A stretch of 64,000 nucleotides of DNA from Dokdonella sp. GTDB lineage: Bacteria; Pseudomonadota; Gammaproteobacteria; Xanthomonadales; Rhodanobacteraceae. Under the pieces are notes generated by a model that worked only from the letters and a program-made list of their open reading frames with translations, was not told the DNA's origin and ran no database searches. Position numbers and translations under genes: made by a program. Shown here piece after piece: positions 1 to 8,417 of the stretch (position 1 is its first letter; each line of letters starts with the position of its first letter). The stretch spans positions 930,001-994,000 of the forward strand of contig JADJQH010000008.1 in NCBI GenBank assembly GCA_016712865.1, written 5' to 3'.

Positions 1-296
<296 letters not shown>

Positions 297-325
297 TTCG
301 ACACCGCGCGTCTCACCCGGGCCCA

Positions 326-487
326 GGAGCCTGCGCGGCAGAAGCCATCCGGCTGCAACGACGCTGTCATCGATTGATCGGATCATTCGTCAGGCTTTCA
401 TGGAGCCCGCTATGCGCACCTTCCGATTGATCCGCTGAATCGCGCCAGCGCCGTTTCGCTTCGAATTCATTCTGCCGCGCAGGCTCC
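326..487. mobile_element. MITE-like element, copy 1 (162 bp)
   Basis: Short non-coding element bounded by perfect 18-bp terminal inverted repeats: GGAGCCTGCGCGGCAGAA at 326-343 and its reverse complement at 470-487. A second copy in opposite orientation lies at 48974-49134. The internal sequence is shared between copies, including the GAATTCGAAGCGAAACGGCG block and the ATTGATC segments. No coding capacity is seen. It fills the gap between murA and the convergent DUF3108 gene. A mobilising transposase is not in the window. Confidence 0.75.
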
Positions 488-491
488 AAGC

Positions 492-1214
492 TCAGGGATT
501 GGGTGATTGCACTGCCGGCCTGGATGAAACCAGTTTCAGGGTGACCGTGTCGCCCTTCTTCTCGACCTGCTCGATGATGATCGGCAGCCAGCCCAGAGTC
601 GGTGCAAACCAGCTGCGTGAGCTGCGTTTTTCACGCACGCGTTCCAGACAGCTTGCCTCGAAGTTGCCGGCAGGCACGCTGAGGTTCTGCGTTCCGCAGC
701 GGGTGTAGCGGACATCCTCGATACCTTTCTTGCCGGCCACCTTGTACTCGAACGTCGCCGCATCGCGTGACAGGTCGGCGGCGAGGGCAAGGGTCAGCGC
801 GTGGCGCTCGATGGTGTAGGGCACGAGCGGATAACGTGCATCGCTCTTGCCATCCATCATGTGTACCTGTTGGTTGGCGTGGTCGAATTCCCCCAGGCGA
901 TGCTTGTCGCCGAAGGCAACTTCCTGGGTGAACTCGTAGCGCAGCGTTTCCGGCCTGCCATCGATCCAGCGCACGCTGGATTCCTCAAGCACATCCAGTC
1001 CGCTCATCTTGGCCAAGCCCGAGGTACCGCGCGTGTTCGTGCGCAGGCGGTATGTGCCGTCCGCCATCCGGGTCAGTTCCAGCGTGGTGACGGCCAGCTC
1101 CTTGCCGTTGCGCAGGGTCTGGTATTCCGCAGTGAAGGGTTTGATCGGCGCGTCGTCGGCGGCGGCAAGTGAAGGCAAGAAAAGGCAGAACGCGGAAAGG
1201 AGTAAACGTCTCAC
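492..1214 (-). CDS. DUF3108 domain-containing exported protein
   Basis: About 240 residues. The chosen GTG start (1212-1214) gives a clean signal peptide (RRLLLSAFCLFLPSLAAAD). Upstream reading in the same frame would run back through the end of purN, so the longer version is rejected. The mature part matches the DUF3108 pattern: an early FTAEYQTLRNGKELA strand, a middle EFTQEVAFGDKH segment and a late Cys-containing strand (SVPAGNFEASCLERV). The protein is predicted to be periplasmic, and the family's biochemical role is unknown. It follows purN by about 60 bp on the same strand and probably shares the purMN transcript, an arrangement I recall from Xanthomonadales genomes. Confidence 0.85.
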   Translation of the reverse strand: MRRLLLSAFCLFLPSLAAADDAPIKPFTAEYQTLRNGKELAVTTLELTRMADGTYRLRTNTRGTSGLAKMSGLDVLEESSVRWIDGRPETLRYEFTQEVAFGDKHRLGEFDHANQQVHMMDGKSDARYPLVPYTIERHALTLALAADLSRDAATFEYKVAGKKGIEDVRYTRCGTQNLSVPAGNFEASCLERVREKRSSRSWFAPTLGWLPIIIEQVEKKGDTVTLKLVSSRPAVQSPNP

Positions 1215-1276
1215 GCGAAAGGCTCCGGAATGGTTCACGGCATTCTGGCCGGTGCTTGCTGAATGCAAGCGTGCGA

Positions 1277-1951
1277 TCACGGCGTTTTCGCATTTTCTGC
1301 GGAAACCAGCGAGCCATCCGCAGCCAGCATCAACGGTCTCGGCAAGCGACTTCCGCCGAACTGGATTCCGCAATCCGACCAGCGCAGTTCCCGGCTGGCC
1401 AATGCCCGGACACACGCGACCAACAACCGGTGTTCGTGTGGCAGCAGGCGGGCGGCGAGAGTCTCCGGGGTGTCGCCGGTTTGAACATCGACCCTTGCCT
1501 GCGCGATCACCGGTCCACCGTCCAGTTCGGCCGTCACGAAATGCATGCTGGCTCCATGCGTGCTGTCGCCTGCACGCAGGGCGCGCTTGTGCGTGTGCAA
1601 GCCGGGATACTTGGGCAGCAGGGAAGGGTGGATGTTGATGATGCGGCCGAGCCAGGGCGCAATGGCCCGTGCATCAAGAATGCGCATGTAGCCGGCCAGC
1701 ACGATCAGGTCCGGCTTCCACGCCGCTACCTGTGCAAAGGTGGCGCGATCAAATTCCGCGCGATCAGGAAAATCCCGGGCATCCAGAGTGCAAACCGCAA
1801 TGCCGGCGGCCTGGGCCAGGGAAATGGCGCCGCAGTCGAAGTGGTCGGAAAACACGCCGACGATCCGGATCGGCAATTCATTGCAACGTTGTGCCTCGAT
1901 CAATGCGGCAAGGTTGCTGCCGCGGCCGGAGGCAAAAACCACGACGCGCAT
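1277..1951 (-). CDS. purN: phosphoribosylglycinamide formyltransferase
   Basis: GAR transformylase, which transfers the formyl group of 10-formyl-tetrahydrofolate to glycinamide ribonucleotide in the third step of de novo purine synthesis. The 224-residue reading from ATG at 1951 begins with the phosphate-binding loop FASGRGSNL. The catalytic triad lies exactly at family positions: Asn106 and His108 in INIHPSLLPKYPG and Asp144 in LDGGPVIAQ. An upstream in-frame ATG would overlap purM and is not used. The start lies 16 bp after the purM stop, indicating a purM-purN operon. Confidence 0.96.
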   Translation of the reverse strand: MRVVVFASGRGSNLAALIEAQRCNELPIRIVGVFSDHFDCGAISLAQAAGIAVCTLDARDFPDRAEFDRATFAQVAAWKPDLIVLAGYMRILDARAIAPWLGRIINIHPSLLPKYPGLHTHKRALRAGDSTHGASMHFVTAELDGGPVIAQARVDVQTGDTPETLAARLLPHEHRLLVACVRALASRELRWSDCGIQFGGSRLPRPLMLAADGSLVSAENAKTP

Positions 1952-1967
1952 GCCGAGCTCCGTGCGC

Positions 1968-3005
1968 TCAGCGGATATGGACGCGGTCGCCAGAGCCGGC
2001 GGCAACGACTTCGCCGATGCTCCAGGCCTGGAGGTCCAGCGTCTCCAGTGCATCCAGGGTGGCTCCGGCCTGGTCGTGGGCGACGATCAGGACATAACCG
2101 ATGCCGCAATTGAAGGTGCGCCACATTTCCTGCTGCTCGACGCGGCCTTCGCGCTGCAGCCATTCAAAAACGGAGGGAACCTTCCATGCGCTGCTGTCCA
2201 GATCAATGGCCAGCGTTTCGGGCACCACGCGGATGATGTTTTCGCGCAGGCCGCCGCCGGTGATGTGGGCCATGCCGTTGATCGGCAATTGCTGCATCAA
2301 CTTCAGGATCGGCTTCACGTAGATGGTGGTGGGTGCCATCAGCGCATCGGCCAAAGTGATACCGCCGAGATCGAGGTCGAACGGGTTGCCCGCGCGCTCG
2401 ACAATGCGGCGTATCAGCGAATAGCCGTTGGAATGCGCGCCCGAGGAAGCAATGCCGATGATGGCGTCACCGCTCTGGATGCGGGTGCCATCGATCAATG
2501 CGCGCTTTTCCACGGCGCCGACGCAGAAGCCGGCAAGATCGTACTCGCCGGGCGGATACATGCTCGGCATCTCGGCGGTTTCGCCGCCGATGAGGGCGCA
2601 TCCTGCCAACTCGCAACCCTTGGCAATGCCGCCGACCACGGAAACCGTGGTGTCCACGTCGAGCTTGCCGGTGGCGAAGTAATCAAGGAAGAACAGCGGC
2701 TCTGCGCCCTGCACCAGAACATCGTTGACGCACATGCCGACCAGGTCGATGCCGATGCTGTCGTGGCGATTGAGAATCTGCGCCAGCTTGAGCTTGGTGC
2801 CGACGCCGTCGGTACCCGACACCAGCACCGGCTCGCGGTAGCGTGCACCGAGTTCGAAAAGTGCGCCAAAACCGCCCAGGCCGGCCATGACTTCCTTGCG
2901 GAAGGTGCGGGCCACCAGCGGTTTGATGCGATCAACCACGGCGTTGCCTGCATCGATGTCGACGCCGGCGGCGCGGTAGGTGAGGGCCTCGGGTTCGTTC
3001 GACAT
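1968..3005 (-). CDS. purM: phosphoribosylformylglycinamidine cyclo-ligase
   Basis: AIR synthetase, the ATP-dependent ring-closing step (FGAM to AIR) of purine biosynthesis. The 345-residue protein starts at the ATG 3003-3005 ([20 protein letters not shown]). Hallmarks are [14 protein letters not shown] for nucleotide and phosphate binding, [19 protein letters not shown], and [16 protein letters not shown]. The length matches the family. Longer in-frame upstream sequence runs antisense into the divergent DUF2066 gene and is not coding. purN follows 16 bp downstream. A possible extended -10 element lies upstream at 3036-3044. Confidence 0.97.
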   Translation of the reverse strand: MSNEPEALTYRAAGVDIDAGNAVVDRIKPLVARTFRKEVMAGLGGFGALFELGARYREPVLVSGTDGVGTKLKLAQILNRHDSIGIDLVGMCVNDVLVQGAEPLFFLDYFATGKLDVDTTVSVVGGIAKGCELAGCALIGGETAEMPSMYPPGEYDLAGFCVGAVEKRALIDGTRIQSGDAIIGIASSGAHSNGYSLIRRIVERAGNPFDLDLGGITLADALMAPTTIYVKPILKLMQQLPINGMAHITGGGLRENIIRVVPETLAIDLDSSAWKVPSVFEWLQREGRVEQQEMWRTFNCGIGYVLIVAHDQAGATLDALETLDLQAWSIGEVVAAGSGDRVHIR

Positions 3006-3035
3006 GGTGCGCAAACTGGCTCTGCAGGGCCGCAC

Positions 3036-3044
3036 ATGATAGCA
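3036..3044 (-). promoter_or_regulatory. candidate extended -10 promoter element of purM
   Basis: Reading the minus strand, TGCTATCAT (TG-N-TATCAT) sits about 30 bp upstream of the purM ATG, in the 100-bp space between purM and the divergent DUF2066 gene. No good -35 is visible at 17 bp, so this is only a weak extended -10 candidate. Confidence 0.3.
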
Positions 3045-3113
3045 GTCGGATGGACGGGATAGCGGCCGTTCGTGCAGACTTGAACCCATCCGTGCCGCCA
3101 TGGAACCCGATCC

Positions 3114-3845
3114 GTGCGAGTCCCATTCCTCAAAGCGCCAAGCCTGATTGCCCAGACCGGGGCCAGGGTCCGCAATGACTTGCGGAACGCAGCATGCGTG
3201 CGCGTGCTTCTGGTTCTTGCCCTGCTGTGCGTGGCGCCGCCGCTCGCTGCCGCGCCCGCCACCTACACCGGAGAAGCGCCAGTAAACAGTCAATCCGATG
3301 CGGAACGCTCCGGGGCCATCAAGAACGCGCTTGCCAAGGTCGTGATCGAGCGCAGCGGAGATGCGGGCATCCTCGCGCGTGATGAGGTTGCCAAGGCGGT
3401 GGCCAAGGCCGAGCAGTATGTCTTGCAGTATCGCTATCGACGCGATGCGGTGGTGGACCCGGCGAGCAACGCGCCGAGCATGCAACTGATCCTGGTCGCC
3501 GAGTTTGATCGTGCCGCTGTGGATCGCATGCTGGACGGCCTGGGATTGGGATCAGCGCAAACCAGCGCACCCGTCAGCGCTGCTCCGGTGGATCACAGGA
3601 TCTGGATCAGCGGCATCCGATCCGCCGAGGACTATGCGCGCGGGATGGGTTATCTCGCGCGACAGGCCATGGTGCGCGAGGCCTGGCCCCTAGAAGCGCG
3701 GGGCGACGGGATACTCGTCAAGGTTGCCGTGGCCGGTGACTTCTCGCGCTGGCTTGCCCGACTCGGCGAGGAAGCGGTGCTCCAGGTGAACAGCGCCAAT
3801 CCGCCCATCGATGGCATCGACGCGACCCTGGTGTTGCAACCCTGA
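3114..3845 (+). CDS. DUF2066 domain-containing exported protein
   Basis: Exported protein of the DUF2066 family, function unknown. The GTG start at 3114 gives 243 residues. A second GTG at 3198 (Val29) would place the signal peptide [20 protein letters not shown] at the very N-terminus and may be the true start; neither start has a strong ribosome-binding site. The mature domain carries the family feature [19 protein letters not shown], a repeated-duplication-like alpha/beta segment, and QYRYRRD. It is divergent from purM and followed after 5 bp by the phosphatidyltransferase, so it probably leads a co-transcribed group ending with hda. Confidence 0.82.
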   Translation: MRVPFLKAPSLIAQTGARVRNDLRNAACVRVLLVLALLCVAPPLAAAPATYTGEAPVNSQSDAERSGAIKNALAKVVIERSGDAGILARDEVAKAVAKAEQYVLQYRYRRDAVVDPASNAPSMQLILVAEFDRAAVDRMLDGLGLGSAQTSAPVSAAPVDHRIWISGIRSAEDYARGMGYLARQAMVREAWPLEARGDGILVKVAVAGDFSRWLARLGEEAVLQVNSANPPIDGIDATLVLQP

Positions 3846-3850
3846 TTGCC

Positions 3851-4420
3851 ATGCTGCGGCATTTGCCCAATCTGATCACCCTGCTGCGCCTGGCCCTGGT
3901 GTGGCCGGTGTACTGGCAGATCTCGAAAGGGCAATACGAGTCGGCCCTGATACTGGCCGCGATTGCCGGCGGCAGCGATGCGGTTGATGGCTGGCTGGCC
4001 AAGCATTTCGGTTGGGAGAGCCGGCTGGGCGGATTGATGGATCCGCTGGCCGACAAGCTGCTGCTGCTTGCAGCCTTCACCGGATTGACCATGGTGGATG
4101 TGTTGCCGGCATGGATGCTTGGCCTGATCGTCGGCCGCGATCTGCTGATCGTTTCCGGCGCGGTGGCATACCACAACCTGATCGGGGCATTCGACGCACG
4201 TCCAACCTGGCTTTCCAAGACGACCACGTTGTTCCAGATCCTGCTGGTGCTGGCTGAGTTGTTGCGCCTGAGCTGGGTTCCGCAACTGTCGGGTCTCGAT
4301 GCCCTGCTGGTGTTCACCGCCGTTCTCACGGTGGCCAGCGGCGTTCATTACGTGCTGGTGTGGTCGATGCGCGCGCGGCGCGCGTGGGCTGCGCGTCGGC
4401 ATTTGCAGCAAGGAGAATGA
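3851..4420 (+). CDS. CDP-alcohol phosphatidyltransferase family protein
   Basis: Integral membrane phospholipid synthase of 189 residues, PgsA-like in layout, expected to displace CMP from a CDP-linked donor with an alcohol acceptor. The family motif D-x2-D-G-x2-A-R-x8-G-x3-D-x3-D is present as Asp43, Asp46, Gly47, Ala50, Gly60, Asp64 and Asp68, but the Arg is replaced by Lys51. Several hydrophobic helices follow, and the C-terminus is Arg-rich (SMRARRAWAARRH). The substrate cannot be fixed from sequence. It starts 5 bp after the DUF2066 gene and ends 3 bp before the permease, with AAGGAG at 4410-4415 serving the latter. Confidence 0.88.
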   Translation: MLRHLPNLITLLRLALVWPVYWQISKGQYESALILAAIAGGSDAVDGWLAKHFGWESRLGGLMDPLADKLLLLAAFTGLTMVDVLPAWMLGLIVGRDLLIVSGAVAYHNLIGAFDARPTWLSKTTTLFQILLVLAELLRLSWVPQLSGLDALLVFTAVLTVASGVHYVLVWSMRARRAWAARRHLQQGE

Positions 4421-4423
4421 TGA

Positions 4424-5602
4424 ATGGCTGCGGCACTCGACATCCGCCTCAGATGGTTGCTGCTGGTCAGCGTCATCGGCGCCGTGTTCTATTGGTTCGG
4501 ATCGGCACTCACGCCATTCATTGTCGCCGGCCTGTTTGCCTACCTGTTCAATCCGCTGGTGGAGAAGCTGGAGCGGCGCAGGATAGGGCGATCACTCGGG
4601 GTCAGCCTGCTGTTCCTGGTCTTGACCCTGGTGCTGGTCGGCATCGTGCTGGTGCTGGTTCCCTACATGCAAAAACAGGTCACGCGCTTCATCGACCAGC
4701 TGCCCAACTGGATTGCATGGGCACGCAATGTCGCCGCACCCTGGCTGGAGCAACGTTTCGGTTTCAGCTTCGAGATGTTCGACAGCGAGGGCGTGGTCAC
4801 CCTGCTGCAAAATCACTGGCGAGAAGCCGGCGGCCTGGCCGGAACCCTGGTGGCCAAGGTGTCCAAATCCGGCTTTGCGGTGGTGGCCTGGATGCTGAAC
4901 CTGGTCATCGTGCCGGTTGCGGCGTTCTACCTGCTGCGTGACTGGAACCTGCTGGTCGAGCGTATCCATGCGCTGCTGCCGCGCCACATCGAGCCGGTGG
5001 TGGTGCGCCTGGTGCGGGAGTCCGATGAGACTCTCGGCGCGTTCCTGCGCGGCCAGCTCAGCGTGATGATCATTCTCGGCATGCTGTATGGCGTGGGCTT
5101 GTGGGCGGTCGGCATCAGCGTCGGACCACTGATCGGCATGATTGCCGGACTCATCAGTTTCGTTCCCTACCTCGGTGCCATCGTCGGCGTCGCCATGGGT
5201 GTGATTGCGGCGCTGGTGCAGTACCAGGATGCATTCCATGTGGCCATGGTGCTGGTCGTGTTTGCCTCGGGCCAATTGCTGGAAGGCTATGTGCTGGTCC
5301 CGAAACTGGTGGGCGACCGCATTGGCCTGCATCCGGTCGCCGTCATGTTTGCCATCCTTGCCGGTGGCGAATTGTTTGGTTTTGTCGGCGTGCTGGTTGC
5401 GCTGCCGCTGGCTGCCGTGATCATGGTGTTGCTGCGCTATGCCTACCAGCGTTACACGCAGAGCGAGATGTACCAGGAGCCACCCGCCGATTCGACCATC
5501 GTGCTGGAAGGAAGCGTTGCCGATTCCGTGCGCGTTGCCAAAGGCGAAGCCGAATCGACACCGAAGGCAGCTGCGGCAACGGAACCCGACAAACCCGCAT
5601 GA
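4424..5602 (+). CDS. AI-2E/PerM-family membrane protein
   Basis: 392-residue polytopic permease-like protein of the AI-2E transporter (UPF0118, PerM) family. The N-terminus has two close hydrophobic segments (WLLLVSVIGAVFYWF and TPFIVAGLFAYLFNPLVEKLE). A soluble middle follows, and then the conserved C-terminal helix bundle with GMIAGLISFVPYLGAIVG and EGYVLVPKLVGDRIGLHP. The hydrophilic tail after residue 355 is variable. The transported substrate is not established for most members, so AI-2 export should not be assumed. The stop overlaps the hda start (ATGA), showing translational coupling, a neighbour relationship common in Xanthomonadales. Confidence 0.92.
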   Translation: MAAALDIRLRWLLLVSVIGAVFYWFGSALTPFIVAGLFAYLFNPLVEKLERRRIGRSLGVSLLFLVLTLVLVGIVLVLVPYMQKQVTRFIDQLPNWIAWARNVAAPWLEQRFGFSFEMFDSEGVVTLLQNHWREAGGLAGTLVAKVSKSGFAVVAWMLNLVIVPVAAFYLLRDWNLLVERIHALLPRHIEPVVVRLVRESDETLGAFLRGQLSVMIILGMLYGVGLWAVGISVGPLIGMIAGLISFVPYLGAIVGVAMGVIAALVQYQDAFHVAMVLVVFASGQLLEGYVLVPKLVGDRIGLHPVAVMFAILAGGELFGFVGVLVALPLAAVIMVLLRYAYQRYTQSEMYQEPPADSTIVLEGSVADSVRVAKGEAESTPKAAAATEPDKPA

Positions 5603-6288
5603 GCAGCCAGCTTCCGTTGGCCCTGCGCTGGCCAGCGCACCAGCGCTTTGACACATTCCTGGTCGAAGGCAGCAACCCGCTGCTGGACGTGTTGCGGGAT
5701 CCGCTCGCGGCGGATGCGTTTTTCATTTGCGGACCTCGCGCCAGCGGCAAGACGCATCTCCTGATCGCCGCCTGCGCACACGCTTCCGCAGCAGGGCAGG
5801 TTGCGCAATACCTGGACCTGGCGCGGTTTGCGGAAGGTTCCGCGGACGGCATTCGTGCACTGGGCGGCAGTGATCTGCTTGCCCTGGACAACGTGGACGC
5901 CGTTGCAGGCAACCGCGCTGCGGAGCACGCCTTGTTCGACCTCTACAACCGCTGCCGTGCAGAAGGCACGCGCCTGCTGTTTGCCGCACAGGACACGCCC
6001 ACCTCACTCGGGCTCACCTTGCCGGACCTGGTATCGCGTCTTGCATCCAGCACGCAGTGGACCCTGCGTCCGCTGGATGAAGCAGGCCGGCGCACGGTAT
6101 TGCGCGAGCGCGCCGCACAACGCGGCATCGCCCTCGATGATGACGTGATGGACTGGCTGTTCAACCGCCACTCGCGCGACCTGGCAACCCTCACGGGCCT
6201 GCTCGAACGCATCGACCGCGCCGCACTCGCCGCCAAACGCCGGGTCACCGTGCCCTTCCTGCGCCAGCTGCTGGATGGCCAGGGCTGA
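5599..6288 (+). CDS. hda: DnaA-homologue regulatory inactivator Hda
   Basis: 229-residue AAA+ protein that, with the DNA-loaded beta clamp, stimulates ATP hydrolysis on DnaA to prevent over-initiation. The start ATG 5599-5601 overlaps the upstream stop and exposes the clamp-binding N-terminus QLPLAL right after MSS. Walker A is GPRASGKT (residues 45-52). The Walker B-like strand LLALDNVD (93-100) has the Hda-type Asp-Asn. Sensor elements lie in LVSRLASSTQWTLRPLDE, and the lid ends at VTVPFLRQLLD. No DnaA DNA-binding domain IV is present, as expected. The gene closes a run of four tightly spaced genes. Confidence 0.93.
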   Translation: MSSQLPLALRWPAHQRFDTFLVEGSNPLLDVLRDPLAADAFFICGPRASGKTHLLIAACAHASAAGQVAQYLDLARFAEGSADGIRALGGSDLLALDNVDAVAGNRAAEHALFDLYNRCRAEGTRLLFAAQDTPTSLGLTLPDLVSRLASSTQWTLRPLDEAGRRTVLRERAAQRGIALDDDVMDWLFNRHSRDLATLTGLLERIDRAALAAKRRVTVPFLRQLLDGQG

Positions 6289-6432
6289 GATCTCGTCCCG
6301 CATGACATTCGAACCTGGGGCGCGTGCCTGAAGTCATGGGGCGCCCTTCCGGGGAACGCAATTTGGATTGCATCAAAATCGACTGTTTTCAAGGTATTCC
6401 AGCGTCTTGAGCGACTGTTTTAGAGTGCAATT

Positions 6433-6474
6433 CCAATTGGTTCGACGTCAAATAATGCTTATTGCTTCAATTGG
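6433..6474. repeat. direct repeat CAATTGGTT flanking the promoter of the XRE gene
   Basis: The 9-mer CAATTGGTT occurs at 6434-6442 and again at 6468-6476, the first within the palindrome CCAATTGG (6433-6440). A further palindrome GACGTC lies at 6444-6449. The second copy touches the proposed -35, so these could be operator half-sites for the downstream XRE protein. This is inference from position only. Confidence 0.4.
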
Positions 6475-6503
6475 TTGGCAATGCAGAACGGGCTTGCTAG
6501 CAT
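6475..6503 (+). promoter_or_regulatory. sigma-70 promoter for the XRE gene / Rhs island
   Basis: TTGGCA (6475-6480), a 17-bp spacer and TAGCAT (6498-6503) form a near-consensus sigma-70 promoter. Transcription would start about 35-40 bp before the XRE start codon at 6548. The surrounding 6360-6540 stretch is distinctly more AT-rich than its neighbours, as is common at the edge of acquired DNA. Confidence 0.6.
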
Positions 6504-6547
6504 GTGCGTTTGAATATCAAGCATCGCTTTGCGATTAGTGAAGCTTA

Positions 6548-6979
6548 ATGAAATTACCAAGACCGGCTAAAGGCGTTGATCAACGGAAGGTCGCGGACAG
6601 GATCCGCCTGGTGCGCCGAAACCATTCTATTTCGCAAGCAGAAGTGGCTCGTCGCATCGGCGTAAGCGCCAGCGCGGTTGCTCAATGGGAGCACCCAAGC
6701 GGCACGCTACCTACCTTGCAGAACCTGCTCTGTATTCTTGAGCTTACCGGCGCATCACTCGACTGGCTTGTGACAGGGAAGCAGCATGCGCCGCCTGGCG
6801 AACATGCAGATGTCTCCACGATTCCCGCAGTCACACTGGATGACTTTGCGCAAACCTCGCAAGAGGAGCAATTGCTTGCGACATTTCGCGAAATTCCAGT
6901 GCGCAAGCGATCATTGCTGATTGCATTGGCGGAAGAAATGATGAGTAAAACGAAGAAGAAGCAAAGTAAGCGCCGCTAA
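6548..6979 (+). CDS. XRE-family helix-turn-helix regulator
   Basis: 143-residue Cro/CI-type DNA-binding protein. Residues 15-70 form the HTH_XRE domain (VADRIRLVRRNHSISQAEVARRIGVSASAVAQWE, shown only in part by the recognition helix SASAVAQWE). After a linker the C-terminal half is helical and ends in the basic tail KTKKKQSKRR. No catalytic or ligand-binding domain is recognised. It has its own promoter and ends about 70 bp before the start of the SpvB/Rhs gene on the same strand, so it may control that gene and itself. Codon use looks less GC-rich than the housekeeping genes upstream, suggesting acquisition with the island. Confidence 0.85.
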   Translation: MKLPRPAKGVDQRKVADRIRLVRRNHSISQAEVARRIGVSASAVAQWEHPSGTLPTLQNLLCILELTGASLDWLVTGKQHAPPGEHADVSTIPAVTLDDFAQTSQEEQLLATFREIPVRKRSLLIALAEEMMSKTKKKQSKRR

Positions 6980-7049
6980 CGACGGGTGATCTTGCAATCT
7001 GCATGTGTTGGCTTACGCTCCGCCGACCAAACAAATGGTGGAGTGGGAA

Positions 7050-8417
7050 ATGGAGATTGCACGTCAGGGACGGCGTACGCCGCTTCCGTTTGTCTTTGCC
7101 TTGATCTTGACCCTGGGTGCCGGGCTCGCGCCCATCTACCCGGCCTCGCACTCGTGGGCAGCCACTGAGGCATTCGCTGCACCCGCTGAATCCAAGGACG
7201 CTGCGCCAGCACATGACGCATCAGTCGGTACGCTTGCCGGTCAGGCCGGCAGCAATGGCGGTGCGGGTACCTACAGCATTCCGATCGTGGTCCCGCCAGG
7301 GCGCGCTGGCATGCAGCCGTCGATCTCGCTCAGTTACAGCAGCCGGAGCGGAGATGGCGTTGCTGGAATGGGTTGGTCCATTTCGGGGCTGAGCTCCATC
7401 CATCGGTGTCCACAGACGCCGGAGCAGGATGGCGCAACCCGCGGCGTGTCCTATTCATCAACTGATCGCTTGTGCCTGGACGGCCAGCGCTTGGTAAGCG
7501 TCGGCGGCGTTTACGGTAGCCAGAATGCCGAGTACCGCACTGAAATCGACAGCTATGCGCGCATAAAGCAGTTGGGCGGAACGCTAACGACTCCGAACAC
7601 CTACTTTACCGTTGAGCAAAAAGACGGTCGGACTCTGACTTACGGCTCCACCGCGACCTCTCGAGTAACGCCAGCCGGCGTGACCGTGCCCTTGAGCTGG
7701 TTGGTCGACAAGATCGAAGATCGGGTCGGCAACTATCAAAGCTACAGCTACACGGATTTCGGCAATGGCGAAGTTCTCCTGGGCACGGTGACCTACACCG
7801 GTTCGCTCAGCGGCAGCGCCGGTGATCGCTCAGTCACCTTCAGCTACCAGACCCGCGACGATGCAGTTCAGGACGAAGATCTGCCAGGCAGGGAGCACGC
7901 GAGCGACATCGCCTCCAGCGCCCTTGCGGGCGGGCTGACCATGCAAACCCAAGCCGTGGCTTCAATAACGACCAAGGTCGGGACCACAACGGTCCGCAAG
8001 TACACGCCAACCTATGCAAAGGCGCAATACAGCGGCCGCCTGCTGATGACTGCGTTGCAGGAATGCGCAGGCGAATCCAGCCCGTGTCACCCGGCAACAT
8101 TGTTTTCCTACAACGATGACGATCTGAATTTTCAGCTCAAATCGTTGCAGGGGTTCAACTTGGCCTCGCCATTTCCGAGCGAAGGTGAAGCGAACGAAGT
8201 GTATCGGGTACGCGTCGGCGGCGACTATGACGGTGACGGCACCCGCGAAACCTTGATCACCGTTTCTGCGGGCAGACAGTCAGGCAGTTTCCTCAGCCAG
8301 TTCACTGCGGACCGGCGAGCCAATATTTCAACCAGCATTGTCCGAGCCTATGGCGGGTTCGGAGTCAATCGTCGGTTTCGGAAGCCGACCTGGACGGCAG
8401 CGGACGGGCGGTCGTGA
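7050..8417 (+). CDS. SpvB/Rhs protein, N-terminal fragment (frameshifted)
   Basis: First part of a very large secreted SpvB/Rhs-type toxin carrier. ATG 7050 is chosen because GGAG (7040-7043) precedes it and a signal peptide follows at once (RTPLPFVFALILTLGAGLAP). Residues about 65-330 are the SpvB N-terminal beta-rich domain, with the landmarks GGAGTYSIPIVVPPG, QPSISLSYSSRSGDGVAGMGWSI and RLCLDGQRL. The frame then enters an FG-GAP-like segment (GGDYDGDGTRETLITV) and is lost around 8350-8370. The next bases continue sensibly one base earlier (SEADLDGSGRAVVIGS), so the TGA at 8415-8417 is an artefact of a frameshift rather than a natural end. Known relatives run through FG-GAP repeats into Rhs/YD repeats, which here appear downstream in other frames. 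Confidence 0.8.
   Translation: MEIARQGRRTPLPFVFALILTLGAGLAPIYPASHSWAATEAFAAPAESKDAAPAHDASVGTLAGQAGSNGGAGTYSIPIVVPPGRAGMQPSISLSYSSRSGDGVAGMGWSISGLSSIHRCPQTPEQDGATRGVSYSSTDRLCLDGQRLVSVGGVYGSQNAEYRTEIDSYARIKQLGGTLTTPNTYFTVEQKDGRTLTYGSTATSRVTPAGVTVPLSWLVDKIEDRVGNYQSYSYTDFGNGEVLLGTVTYTGSLSGSAGDRSVTFSYQTRDDAVQDEDLPGREHASDIASSALAGGLTMQTQAVASITTKVGTTTVRKYTPTYAKAQYSGRLLMTALQECAGESSPCHPATLFSYNDDDLNFQLKSLQGFNLASPFPSEGEANEVYRVRVGGDYDGDGTRETLITVSAGRQSGSFLSQFTADRRANISTSIVRAYGGFGVNRRFRKPTWTAADGRS

Noticed and set aside
4592-5656. 354-codon minus-strand frame opposite the AI-2E family gene
   Set aside because: The composition (His/Gln-rich) is typical of antisense reading through a membrane-protein gene; there is no start context or homology.
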